From Ruminococcus flavefaciens (GTDB lineage: Bacteria; Bacillota; Clostridia; Oscillospirales; Ruminococcaceae), in assembly GCA_902796705.1 (NCBI GenBank), contig CADBQF010000408.1, positions 1-10,180 on the forward strand: a stretch of 10,180 nt of DNA. The letters run 5' to 3'. The notes beneath the pieces are model-generated. The model was given only the letters and a program-made list of their open reading frames with translations, was not told where the DNA came from and did not search any database. The position numbers were made by a program, and so were the translations under genes. Below are positions 1 to 7,350 of the stretch, in pieces; the first letter of the stretch is position 1; each line of letters opens with the position of its first letter.

Positions 1-42
1 AAACTGCTTTATAAGAAGCGACCTGTAGAACGGGTTTTACTT

Positions 43-71
43 ATTATAACATAGTTTTTCTGAAATAGCAA
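43..71 (-). promoter_or_regulatory. Sigma-A-type promoter firing leftward out of the window
   Basis: On the minus strand a -35 box TTGCTA (71-66) is followed after 17 nt by a perfect -10 box TATAAT (48-43), preceded by TG as an extended -10 element. The start point would be near position 36, and the transcript would leave the window at position 1, so its gene is not visible. It lies just beyond the terminator of the six-gene operon, which fits a new transcription unit on the same strand. Confidence 0.65.
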
Positions 72-80
72 GCACAGAGC

Positions 81-110
81 AAAAAATAAGGGAGCATGAC
101 GCTCCCTTAT
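81..110 (-). terminator. Intrinsic terminator of the leftward six-gene operon
   Basis: A perfect 10-bp inverted repeat, ATAAGGGAGC (86-95) and GCTCCCTTAT (101-110), has a 5-nt loop. On the minus strand it runs straight into a T tract (complement of the A run at 81-86). It begins only 4 nt after the stop codon of the last gene, as expected for a Rho-independent terminator. Confidence 0.92.
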
Positions 111-114
111 GATA

Positions 115-1431
115 TCAATATCCAAGATCCTTCATTTTCTTTTTGAAGTCATTGTTTACCTTTGCGAGCTTCTTTCTCTCACGGGCCTGCTTTTCAAGCT
201 CGTTCATAGCTTCGGGATCGGAATTCTTTCCGACGTTCTCATCGTTCATGAAGCTGCTGAGTCTCTTGCTGAATGCAGAATTTCCGCCGCTTGTCGGTAT
301 CGGAACTGATACTGAACCGGAATTCTGTCCGAGAGGCTTTGAGATATTGCCGCTCTGCTGGTATTTGCTCGAAGTATTGTTGTAGAATCCCTGCTGCGGA
401 TAAGCACCTGCCTGGAGGGGCTGGCTGTTTATCTGCTGCTGATAGTACGGCTGTGCCTGCGGGAAGCCCTGATTCATCTGCTGCTGTCCCTGCTGCATAT
501 ACTGGGGGTTCATGCCCTGCTGCATCGGGTAGGGGTAGCCGTTCATCATGCCCTGCTGCTGTCCCTGCTGCATATACTGGGGGTTCATGCCCTGCTGCAT
601 CGGGTAAGGATAGCCGTTCATCATGCCCTGCTGCTGTCCCTGCTGCATATACTGGGAGTTTATTCCCTGCTGGGGGTTCATGCCCTGCTGCATCGGGTAA
701 GGGTAGCCGTTCATCATGCCCTGCTGTCCCTGCTGCATATACTGAGGATTCATGCCGTTGTACATATTGTTGTTCATAGGCATACCGTTGTTCGCAGGCT
801 GAACATTTTCAGCGGGTTTCTTTTCATCTTCTGCCTTGTCCTCAGCCGGCTTTTCGTCGGGCTGACCGATGACTTTGACAGGGTGAGCTGCTTCCGGAGG
901 AGGAGTCTCCTCGAAATCACCGAATCCGAAGTCTGCTGAATCAGGATTGAAATCAGAGATATCCATAAACGGTGAATTTGATGAAGCTTCATCTTTTGAC
1001 TCTTCTTCTGCTGCTTCTGCTTCGTCCTCAAATGTATCCTTGCGGAAGAACTCCGGAAGTTCATCTGAATCGGCAGTGAGTGACTTGTCTTCTGAAACAG
1101 CGATCTCACAGGCTTCGTTCTTTTCGTCGATGCCGATGAGAAGTCCTACGCACTCCTCACACGGAGGAATGATCTTCATATCGGAGAGTGAAATGGTCAG
1201 TGCCTTTTCAACAACTGTCCTTCCCTCTGCTTTCATTGAAATGACCGCATTATACTCCGGACTTGAAGCTGATACCTCACCATTGATGATCTTGATACCG
1301 TTCACACCGGCAAAGATATCCTTATCCTCTGTAAGGAGGACAGTAAGAGCTTTGATGCTCGGTGATGAAGTGATATTCTTCACATCTTCGGCAAGTTTTT
1401 TTGCAGTATTATATAATTCGTTGAACTCCAT
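115..1431 (-). CDS. Cytidine-deaminase-fold-like protein with Met/Gln/Gly-rich repeat tail
   Basis: This 438-residue soluble protein is the last gene of the leftward operon. Its start is supported by AAAGGAAG upstream of the ATG. Residues about 1-115 can be read as a cytidine-deaminase-like fold: a GVNG stretch near 42, SPEYNAV at 57-63 where active enzymes have C-A-E, and PPCEEC at 89-94 where enzymes have P-C-x-x-C. The Glu-to-first-Cys spacing (E59 to C91) is close to that of bacterial cytidine deaminases. The first zinc ligand would be Ser57 instead of Cys or His, so activity is doubtful. Residues about 130-220 are acidic and proline-rich. Residues about 220-350 are repeats of Met, Gln, Asn, Gly, Tyr and Pro. 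The last 50 residues are charged and probably helical. There is no signal peptide or membrane segment. The deaminase-fold reading comes from eye alignment only. A role as a scaffold or effector of the kinase/phosphatase module is inferred from operon position. Confidence 0.9.
   Translation of the reverse strand: MEFNELYNTAKKLAEDVKNITSSPSIKALTVLLTEDKDIFAGVNGIKIINGEVSASSPEYNAVISMKAEGRTVVEKALTISLSDMKIIPPCEECVGLLIGIDEKNEACEIAVSEDKSLTADSDELPEFFRKDTFEDEAEAAEEESKDEASSNSPFMDISDFNPDSADFGFGDFEETPPPEAAHPVKVIGQPDEKPAEDKAEDEKKPAENVQPANNGMPMNNNMYNGMNPQYMQQGQQGMMNGYPYPMQQGMNPQQGINSQYMQQGQQQGMMNGYPYPMQQGMNPQYMQQGQQQGMMNGYPYPMQQGMNPQYMQQGQQQMNQGFPQAQPYYQQQINSQPLQAGAYPQQGFYNNTSSKYQQSGNISKPLGQNSGSVSVPIPTSGGNSAFSKRLSSFMNDENVGKNSDPEAMNELEKQARERKKLAKVNNDFKKKMKDLGY
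481..760 (-). repeat. In-frame 75-bp tandem repeat in the Gln/Met-rich tail
   Basis: The landmark CATATACTG recurs at 496, 571, 646 and 736, giving spacings of 75, 75 and 90 bp. The third unit carries an 18-bp in-frame insertion and has lost one Gln codon. Each unit encodes about 25 residues with core motifs NPQYMQQGQQQ and GMMNGYPYPMQQG. The units are nearly identical at DNA level, which points to recent expansion by slippage or recombination and to possible copy-number variation between strains. Confidence 0.9.
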
Positions 1432-1475
1432 ATAAATACCGACTTCCTTTCGTTAGTTATTTTGTATAATACGGC

Positions 1476-1503
1476 ATTCACGCCTCCTCATGGAAGCGTG
1501 AAT
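1476..1503 (-). promoter_or_regulatory. Intercistronic hairpin before the repeat-protein gene
   Basis: ATTCACGC (1476-1483) pairs perfectly with GCGTGAAT (1496-1503). A further TCC/GGA pairing lies inside after one mismatch, leaving a TCAT loop. It lies in the 82-nt gap between the diguanylate cyclase gene and the repeat-protein gene. On the minus strand no T run follows, so it is not a standard terminator. It could be an RNA-processing or stability element that sets the ratio of the last gene to the rest. The loop side carries GAGGAGG followed by ATG and a six-codon reading frame (1477-1457). Confidence 0.55.
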
Positions 1504-1513
1504 CTGATACGGC

Positions 1514-2548
1514 TCATTCTCCTCTGCTGAAGAAGCTGAGCTGATTCTTGCCGTTTGTTTTTGATGCGAACATAGCAGTCTCGGCACATCTGAAGATATC
1601 CTCTGAGCTTCTTGCGTCTACAGGGAAATGTGCTGCACCGTAGCTTGCTGTTACTGAGAAGCTGTCGCCTCTTACAACAACAGGCTCCTGGAATGCCTGC
1701 TGGATCGCACTTACACAGTTTATAACGTCCTCGTTTGTGCTTCCTGCGAGGAAAATTATACCGAACTCATCGCCGCCGATCTTGGCAACGAAGTCGTTTT
1801 CACGGACGATAGCCTCGATACGCTTAGCGTATTCCTTGAGAAGCTCATCACCTGTGCTGTGGCCGTAGCCTTCGTTTATTGTTCTGAAGTTATCGATATC
1901 GACATAGAGTACGAAGCAGTCAACGCCGTTCTTTGCATTTTCCTCAAGGTTATCAAGGAAGAGCTGTCTGTTAGGCATCTGTGTGAGACGGTCATAGTAA
2001 GCGAGGTATGAGAGAACTTCGTCCTTTTCCTTGATTATACGGTTGTTCTCGATAACCTGCTCGTATGAATCTCTGAGCTGCTCGTGTGCCTTTTCGTTTC
2101 TTACCTTGTATACGTAGATGATGATAAGAACTGCTGTAGATGCAAGTCCGATGAAGAAGCTCGGAAGAGCCTGTGTCTGTCCCTTGATAATAACAGTTAC
2201 GATAAGTGTTGAGATACCTGCTACCATGTTGATAGAACCGCCGATGATAAGTCCGACAAGACCGTTTGTAAGTACGAGAGCAACTGCTGCGATCAAGCCT
2301 ACCTGAGCGAGAACGCCGTTAACGGCATTCGCACCGGTGTGAAGGAGTCCGTTGAGAGGGCCTTCTACAGGACCCTTGTCAGGACCGATGCCGTATCTTT
2401 CTACAAGTCCATGGAATGCGTCGATGATTCCCTGAACTGTCTCGTTAGGCTGTGCTGTGTAATATCTCTGGAATATATTTACGCCTATAAGGATCGCCGT
2501 GAATATAATAAGTGTTGGTATATTGATTTTTTTCTTTTTGTTTTCCAT
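1514..2548 (-). CDS. Four-TM membrane diguanylate cyclase (GGDEF)
   Basis: The protein is predicted to make cyclic di-GMP from two GTP at the inner face of the membrane. The ATG at 2548 (344 residues) is preferred because GGAGA lies 7 nt upstream; an in-frame TTG at 2566 would add six residues but lacks that spacing. After a Lys-rich N-terminus there are four hydrophobic segments (about 10-27, 83-104, 106-122, 129-148), giving a cytoplasmic C-terminus. About 55 Gly/Pro-rich residues lie outside between the first two. A short charged helical linker (about 150-178) leads to the GGDEF domain (about 180-340). The metal-binding Asp217 in VDIDNF, an intact GGDEF at 258-262, and RxxD (R249, D252) five residues upstream as product-inhibition I-site are all present, so activity and feedback control are expected. 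The gene starts 19 nt after the PP2C stop, so it is very probably co-transcribed. The signal sensed by the membrane part is unknown. Confidence 0.93.
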   Translation of the reverse strand: MENKKKKINIPTLIIFTAILIGVNIFQRYYTAQPNETVQGIIDAFHGLVERYGIGPDKGPVEGPLNGLLHTGANAVNGVLAQVGLIAAVALVLTNGLVGLIIGGSINMVAGISTLIVTVIIKGQTQALPSFFIGLASTAVLIIIYVYKVRNEKAHEQLRDSYEQVIENNRIIKEKDEVLSYLAYYDRLTQMPNRQLFLDNLEENAKNGVDCFVLYVDIDNFRTINEGYGHSTGDELLKEYAKRIEAIVRENDFVAKIGGDEFGIIFLAGSTNEDVINCVSAIQQAFQEPVVVRGDSFSVTASYGAAHFPVDARSSEDIFRCAETAMFASKTNGKNQLSFFSRGE

Positions 2549-2567
2549 AATACATTCTCCATTCAAA

Positions 2568-3791
2568 CTAATCGTTTACTTCGATCTTCAGAGCATCTTC
2601 CTGAACTGCATCATCTTCTGCAACGTCGGCAGCAGTACTTTCCGCCTCTGTATCAGTTTCAACTGCCGCATCACCGGCTGTATCAGATGATTGAACATTT
2701 TCTTCAGGAATTGCGGCTTCGGGAGCTTCCGGTTTGTTTTCAGAGGTATCCGGCTCTTCCGCAGCGGCAGACTGTGCTTTCATCTGCTCTTCGATCCTTG
2801 ATCTTTCTTTTTCTGCTTCTGCTATTTCGTTCGGCAGAAGCGTATCCTGTCTTTTCTGTCTGAGAGCGTTCTTGATCTTTTGTTTTTCGAGGCTTGCGAG
2901 CTTTTCAGCTTTACGCATAGCGGCACGGTTCCTGTTGGCTTCGATAGTCTCATTGATAGCCTCAAGGTTTTCACCGACCAGTTCAGGATCAAATATACAC
3001 GATAAGGAGATATCGTCCTGAGTACCGTAGTGGGCACGTTTTTCGAGATTCTTCACTATCGTTTCATCGAACGTTTCCAATTCTGTAAGCTGGCTCGTCA
3101 CCATGCTGTGGTAGTCGAGGAAATCCTCCTCGCTGCCGAACGATGTGTAGAGTCCGTCTGTCGATGCGAACACTGCTATGGGCTGTATCTCATCAGTCAG
3201 TGCAAAACTGCTGAAATGGCTGAATGCCTGTGTGTTGCACATTGATGCCGTAACGTTTGCCGGGGCTGATTCCTCATACGACATCGGCAGCTCCGCATTT
3301 CCGTCTTCATAGACGACAACAAGGCTGCCGTCGCCTATCTGAAAACCGAACGTGAAGAATTCAGTTATGACAACTGCAATGAGCGTCGTTCCGTAGACTG
3401 ACTCCATTTTGAGCTGGCTGAATTCTTCCTCAGTGAATTTTTCTCTTTCCTTATCGGTATACGGATTAGCATTGAAATGCTCAGTAATACTGTCATTCCA
3501 GAGTGCTATTATCTTTTTTTCTATTTTCTTGATAATCCTATCCGGATCCCGAAGCATGTTATCGATAAAGTTGTCTCCTGCTGCAAAGCACTCATCAACA
3601 ACGTCCAGAGCAGCCTGCACGGCTTTTTCTGAGCCTACATTGCTTCTGAAGTGCTTCTTGCTTCCGTGGCCGTCGGCAACTACAGCCATGCCGTAATTGT
3701 CGCCTGTCCTGTATGCCGATGCATCCTGACAGACTATCCCGGAAGTTTCGTGGCTTGCTCCCTTGACAGTATGATTAAACCCATTCAACAT
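2568..3791 (-). CDS. PP2C-family Ser/Thr protein phosphatase with coiled-coil, acidic tail
   Basis: This 407-residue cytoplasmic protein is predicted to remove phosphate from Ser or Thr using two divalent metal ions. The phosphatase domain spans about 5-270 and retains the metal-ligand motifs: VVADGHG (Asp40), GDG at 153-155, STDG with Asp212, and TQDD with Asp259/Asp260. Residues about 275-340 are rich in Glu, Lys, Arg and Ala and look like a coiled coil. Residues 341-407 are an acidic Ala/Glu/Asp-rich low-complexity tail that may be a docking segment. It lies between the vWA gene (31-nt gap upstream) and the diguanylate cyclase gene (19-nt gap downstream). The placement matches the phosphatase member of the TerY-P triad, where it would oppose the neighbouring kinase. 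The start has AAGGAG about 11 nt upstream, slightly far but usable. Substrates are not known. Confidence 0.93.
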   Translation of the reverse strand: MLNGFNHTVKGASHETSGIVCQDASAYRTGDNYGMAVVADGHGSKKHFRSNVGSEKAVQAALDVVDECFAAGDNFIDNMLRDPDRIIKKIEKKIIALWNDSITEHFNANPYTDKEREKFTEEEFSQLKMESVYGTTLIAVVITEFFTFGFQIGDGSLVVVYEDGNAELPMSYEESAPANVTASMCNTQAFSHFSSFALTDEIQPIAVFASTDGLYTSFGSEEDFLDYHSMVTSQLTELETFDETIVKNLEKRAHYGTQDDISLSCIFDPELVGENLEAINETIEANRNRAAMRKAEKLASLEKQKIKNALRQKRQDTLLPNEIAEAEKERSRIEEQMKAQSAAAEEPDTSENKPEAPEAAIPEENVQSSDTAGDAAVETDTEAESTAADVAEDDAVQEDALKIEVND

Positions 3792-3822
3792 ACTCTTTCA
3801 TGCTCCTTCCGGCGAACGATCA

Positions 3823-4740
3823 TCACCAGCCCGTATCGAAAGGTACAGTATCCGAATAATCCTGTGATTTTACAAGCTCCTGTATCTGATCGCCGAGCAT
3901 CTTCTGCTTGGCTGCCGTTACATCAGCGGCACTCAGTTCATGATTTGTATCGTCTGAGAGAGTCATACTTTTACTGCCTATCTGTGAAGAGGTCACGGCT
4001 ATGATCTTTACCATCTGTGCAAGCTGTCCGCCTGAGTAAGCGTGTACGACGGTATCCTTTGTGCCTGTGAACTCTGCGAGCATATCATCATTCGCCTCTT
4101 TGCCTATACCGAGAGCAGCTTTAAGTCCAAACTTATACCAGCTATTTGCCTGAAGTGCCTTGAGTCCCGACTTGTAATCATCTGACGGATAGCCGTCCGT
4201 CATGAGGAATATTACAGGTGCGAACGATAATGACGGTGAATTGAGGAAACTGTTTCTGGACATTCTTACAGAGAGTTCTCTGAATGCCTCTCCCATGCTT
4301 GTGACACCGTCTGCACGGAGTCTTGTCCATTCAAAGTCCTCGATGGATATCGGCTCTGAATACATCCACATAACACTGTTTGCGAATGTAAGAACAGCGA
4401 TCTTTACGTCTGTGTCTGCCTCTCCGACACGGCGTATCTCAGGGATAAGCTCCTCCATAACTGTGTTCAGCTCTCCCATTTTTGTACCCTTCATGCTTCC
4501 TGATGTGTCGATGAGGAAGAAGATAACGAGACTCTTCTTCGACACGCCTGTAGCACTCAGCGGATCATCGTCGTCGAAATCGAGAAGTCCTGTATTCTTT
4601 ACAACGAGCTTCTGTTCATGCACCGGCGTTGATTTTGCATGAGGGACATTAGGTCCGTTTTTCTTGAAGTCGTCCATTTCCTGTCCGTTTCTATTGGCAG
4701 GTCTTGCCTTGTTGTCCGACTTTCTGTTTTCATTACTCAT
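3823..4740 (-). CDS. TerY-like von Willebrand factor A domain protein
   Basis: This 305-residue cytoplasmic protein has an intact metal-ion-dependent adhesion site (MIDAS): DTSGSM with Asp78, Ser80 and Ser82, Thr147 in DGVTSMG, and Asp182 in LMTDG. The vWA domain covers about 70-255. The first 68 residues are polar and probably disordered, with an acidic DFDDDDP stretch at 54-60. A helical tail follows (about 265-295). There is no signal peptide. TerY proteins of tellurium-resistance-type systems are cytoplasmic vWA proteins thought to assemble partner proteins through a bound metal ion. Here the gene lies between the kinase gene (52 nt away) and the PP2C gene (31 nt away), the order seen in TerY-P triads. 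A GGGAG/AGGAA region precedes the ATG. It could be a phosphorylation substrate or adaptor of the pair; that is inference. Confidence 0.92.
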   Translation of the reverse strand: MSNENRKSDNKARPANRNGQEMDDFKKNGPNVPHAKSTPVHEQKLVVKNTGLLDFDDDDPLSATGVSKKSLVIFFLIDTSGSMKGTKMGELNTVMEELIPEIRRVGEADTDVKIAVLTFANSVMWMYSEPISIEDFEWTRLRADGVTSMGEAFRELSVRMSRNSFLNSPSLSFAPVIFLMTDGYPSDDYKSGLKALQANSWYKFGLKAALGIGKEANDDMLAEFTGTKDTVVHAYSGGQLAQMVKIIAVTSSQIGSKSMTLSDDTNHELSAADVTAAKQKMLGDQIQELVKSQDYSDTVPFDTGW

Positions 4741-4792
4741 ATAATTCCTACTCCCTTCCTGAACACCTTATACGGTATCCATTATTTCTTTC

Positions 4793-6136
4793 TCAGATAT
4801 GAGCATTGACTTCGCCGAAATCGATCTCCAGGCCTTTCCAGAGGGGGAAACCTTTTCCGGGTGCGATGTCGTAGAACACACCGTCCGGCATTTTTGCACG
4901 CCATGTTCTGTCTGAACTGTTCTTTATTCCCAGCATACCCTGCTTGAGCTTGTTCTCGACCATTACGCCTGCTACCTTTGTAAAGTCGTCAGACTTTGGA
5001 TCGATCTCGCACTCGTAGAATTTGCTGCCCACAAAAAGCGGGATCCTATAGTCACGGTTGCTGAAAGCCAGTGTTATGAATTCAGCACCGCACTTCGGAC
5101 ATCTGTAAGTTACATCGTCCTTTATCTCGAACATTGAGGTGAAGTTCGTTCTGCCGCAGCCGCATGAGATTATCTCTGAACGCAGCCTTATGAAGAGCTT
5201 CTGCCACTCGTTCTCGATTATACGCTTGTTCGGCTCTTTGATGCCTGTTGTGAATGAAAGAGTGAAAGCGTCACGGACGTAATCGGGATATATCCTCCAG
5301 AACTTAATAACATTGTCATGTATGCCTCTTACAGGCCTGTTCGAGTCGTCATCGGGATCGTAAACGAAGACTGCCTGCTGACCGTAGTGTTTAAGTTCTG
5401 ATGATTCTGTAAGGCATATATCCTTTACAACCTTCTCGCCCTCCATAGGATCTCCTCTGAAGAGGAGCTTGAAGAGAACGACAGCGAGTGAGTATTTATC
5501 TGTCTGTACATTAGGCTTTGCAATGCCTCGTACTACCTCCGGAGCCATATATCCGGGCTTGCCTCCGATACCGAAGTTGCTTCCGTCAGGTGCGATGTTA
5601 TCACAGTCGCAGACGAGGATATCGCCTGTCCTTATGTTGATGAAGAAACCTCCGTCGTTAAGGTCCTGATAGCTCTTTCCGGCTCTGTGGAGCTGTCTGA
5701 AAGCATTTACTATATTTATGACTGCTGTGACCATTGCGTAAAGACTGCCGAACTGTACGCTCTGCTTTACTGCACGGCCTGTCATGGGATCGATCTCAAG
5801 TTTGTATGTGTTGAGGATATCGACGAATGAATCGTACTCCTGAGGGCGGAGATCCATGATATATCCGAACGTGCCGTCCCTGTTCTGCTTAGTGAGGTAC
5901 TTCGGCCACAGGAACTTGTCGCTCGGAGCACCGTCCTTGATATTGTTCTCGATATTCTTGCGGAATGCCTGAGGGTTCTTTATTTTATCGATATCGTACC
6001 ATTTGAGGGCGTACTTCATCTCGTTGAATTCAACAAGATAAACGATACCCTGTCCGCCGCTGCCGAGGATACTGAGAACTTTAGCAGATCCGCCGTACTC
6101 CATTTCGACATTCTGGCCGATTTTAAGCTCTACCAT
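4793..6136 (-). CDS. Ser/Thr-kinase-like protein with C-terminal zinc ribbon (TerY-P type)
   Basis: This 447-residue cytoplasmic protein has a protein-kinase domain over about 10-320. The Gly-rich loop GSGGQG is at 25-30, the ATP-anchoring Lys at 45 in ALKW, the catalytic-loop Asp at 158 in YQDLND, a DFG-equivalent DCD at 177-179, and MAPE at 197-200. HRD is changed to YQD and the Asn usually five residues after the catalytic Asp is Gly163, so the active site is divergent though most key residues remain. A zinc ribbon follows, with C325-G-C327 and C346-x-x-C349. Residues about 365-447 form a beta-rich C-terminal domain I do not recognise. No membrane segment is present, unlike PASTA-type kinases. 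It lies directly upstream of the TerY-like and PP2C genes, and a kinase fused to a zinc ribbon is the third member of the TerY-P triad. The ribosome-binding site is AAAGGA about 10 nt before the ATG. Confidence 0.92.
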   Translation of the reverse strand: MVELKIGQNVEMEYGGSAKVLSILGSGGQGIVYLVEFNEMKYALKWYDIDKIKNPQAFRKNIENNIKDGAPSDKFLWPKYLTKQNRDGTFGYIMDLRPQEYDSFVDILNTYKLEIDPMTGRAVKQSVQFGSLYAMVTAVINIVNAFRQLHRAGKSYQDLNDGGFFINIRTGDILVCDCDNIAPDGSNFGIGGKPGYMAPEVVRGIAKPNVQTDKYSLAVVLFKLLFRGDPMEGEKVVKDICLTESSELKHYGQQAVFVYDPDDDSNRPVRGIHDNVIKFWRIYPDYVRDAFTLSFTTGIKEPNKRIIENEWQKLFIRLRSEIISCGCGRTNFTSMFEIKDDVTYRCPKCGAEFITLAFSNRDYRIPLFVGSKFYECEIDPKSDDFTKVAGVMVENKLKQGMLGIKNSSDRTWRAKMPDGVFYDIAPGKGFPLWKGLEIDFGEVNAHI

Positions 6137-6169
6137 TTGTATTCATTCCTTTCTGTAGTTAACTCCCGT

Positions 6170-7225
6170 TTACTTGCCGAAAGGTGTACCCTTTGCGACT
6201 GTCTCCACCCTTATGCCGGCATTGAGGCAGTAGCGGTGGACGTATGAATTCTCATAACAGCGTATCGTCAGTCCGGGACAATATGAGAAAGCATCTTCTT
6301 CGATGAACTTTACGTTGTCTGAGAGGTAAAGTCTCTTGAGGCTGTCACATCCTGAGAAAGCTCCTGCACCTATACTGCTGACTTCTGACGGTATCTCTAT
6401 TATCTCAAGAGCATGGCAGAAAGAAAACGTATTGTCAGCGATCTCAAGCAGACCACTTGGGAGCTTGGCCATTGTAAGCCTTATGCACTGGCTGAAAGCA
6501 CCGTTCTTTATCATTTTTACCGACTCCGGGATAGTAACGCTCTTGAGGTGCTTGCACTCCGAGAATGCGTACTCACCAATGGCGATGACTGAATCAGGTA
6601 TGTATACCGACCTCATGAATCCGTATCCGTCGAATGCGAATCCTTCGATCTTCGTTACTCCGTCAGGGATCTTTACGTTTCCTCTGAGCCTGAACCTTGC
6701 GGCATCGATAGGACGGAGAACTTTGGCATTTATATCTATCGGGCCTCTTCTTACGGGTTCTCTCTCCTCCGGCATCTCCGGGGGGAGTTCTTCAACAGCA
6801 GCCTGCTTTGCCTCCGGTATTGCCGGCGTGTACTCCCAGCCGAGTATATACGTGAAGCAGACCATAACGAACTCAGCGGCGTTCTCCGAAAGGAAAACTT
6901 CGTTTATCATATACTCCTTCGCCTTCATTATGGCGATCTTCTCGTTTGACTCACGGAGCATATTGGTGACAACACCTGTCTGAAGCATACTCTTCAGCAG
7001 ACGTCTTTCTTTTTCGTACTCAGGAATAAAATCGTTAAGAAGCGCAATGAATTTGAACGGATCCCTTATGATATCCTTGCCGTACTGGTCGATCATCGAC
7101 CGTAAAGCACGTTTTATAGCGGCTGTGTTTTCAAAACCTGCAACATTTTCCTGAACCGGCGTACCGCAGTTCGGGCATACTGTGTCTGTTGATTTAAGCT
7201 CATAACGGCACTTCTCACAGAGCAT
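6170..7225 (-). CDS. Cytoplasmic zinc-ribbon, helical and BspA-type LRR protein
   Basis: This is the first gene of the operon, with 351 residues and AGGAGG 8 nt before the ATG. It begins with a zinc ribbon (C3-x-x-C6 and C17-x-x-C20). An alpha-helical region (about 35-130) contains YGKDIIRDP, LLNDFIPEYEKERRLL and a hydrophobic FVMVCFTYILGW helix. A Pro/Glu-rich linker leads to six leucine-rich repeats of exactly 23 residues starting at 186, 209, 232, 255, 278 and 301. These follow the LRR_5/BspA pattern (IPxxVxxIxxxAFxxCxxLxxV). Most BspA-like proteins are secreted, but this one has no signal peptide or anchor, so it should act in the cytosol. The likely role is protein binding, perhaps as a scaffold for the kinase/vWA/phosphatase set; this comes from context only. 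The helical domain resembles one I have seen in bacterial signalling proteins, but I cannot name it safely. Confidence 0.9.
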   Translation of the reverse strand: MLCEKCRYELKSTDTVCPNCGTPVQENVAGFENTAAIKRALRSMIDQYGKDIIRDPFKFIALLNDFIPEYEKERRLLKSMLQTGVVTNMLRESNEKIAIMKAKEYMINEVFLSENAAEFVMVCFTYILGWEYTPAIPEAKQAAVEELPPEMPEEREPVRRGPIDINAKVLRPIDAARFRLRGNVKIPDGVTKIEGFAFDGYGFMRSVYIPDSVIAIGEYAFSECKHLKSVTIPESVKMIKNGAFSQCIRLTMAKLPSGLLEIADNTFSFCHALEIIEIPSEVSSIGAGAFSGCDSLKRLYLSDNVKFIEEDAFSYCPGLTIRCYENSYVHRYCLNAGIRVETVAKGTPFGK

Positions 7226-7321
7226 ACATCAATCCTCCTGTTTGTTTTAGATTTCGGCATATCAAAGCTCTGCCGCAAGCATTATGATTCCTTATAAAAA
7301 TATAACGTTGTCCATTTTTGT

Positions 7322-7350
7322 AGTATATCACTTTCTTGGCAAAATGTCAA
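7322..7350 (-). promoter_or_regulatory. Near-consensus sigma-A promoter of the six-gene operon
   Basis: On the minus strand there is a perfect TTGACA (7350-7345), a 17-nt spacer, and TATACT (7327-7322). The start point would be near 7315, leaving a leader of about 90 nt before the ATG at 7225. The leader holds a weak 5-bp hairpin (CGGCA/TGCCG, 7255-7275) and the AGGAGG site. I see no recognisable riboswitch in it. Confidence 0.85.

Noticed and set aside
481..760. Possible CRISPR array
   Set aside because: The repeats are contiguous and in frame within a gene, with no variable spacers of uniform length and no cas genes.
273..779. 168-residue rightward open frame over the repeat array
   Set aside because: It is the antisense of the 75-bp repeats, rich in Pro, Ala and Ser from the CTG/GCC pattern. 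It has no ribosome-binding site and conflicts with the well-supported leftward gene.
947..1435. 162-residue rightward frame rich in Ser
   Set aside because: It is antisense to the acidic and N-terminal parts of the repeat-protein gene, as expected from Glu/Asp codons read backwards, with no start signals.
2549..2566. TTG start at 2566 for the diguanylate cyclase
   Set aside because: The GGAGA site lies inside this stretch and is correctly spaced for the ATG at 2548.
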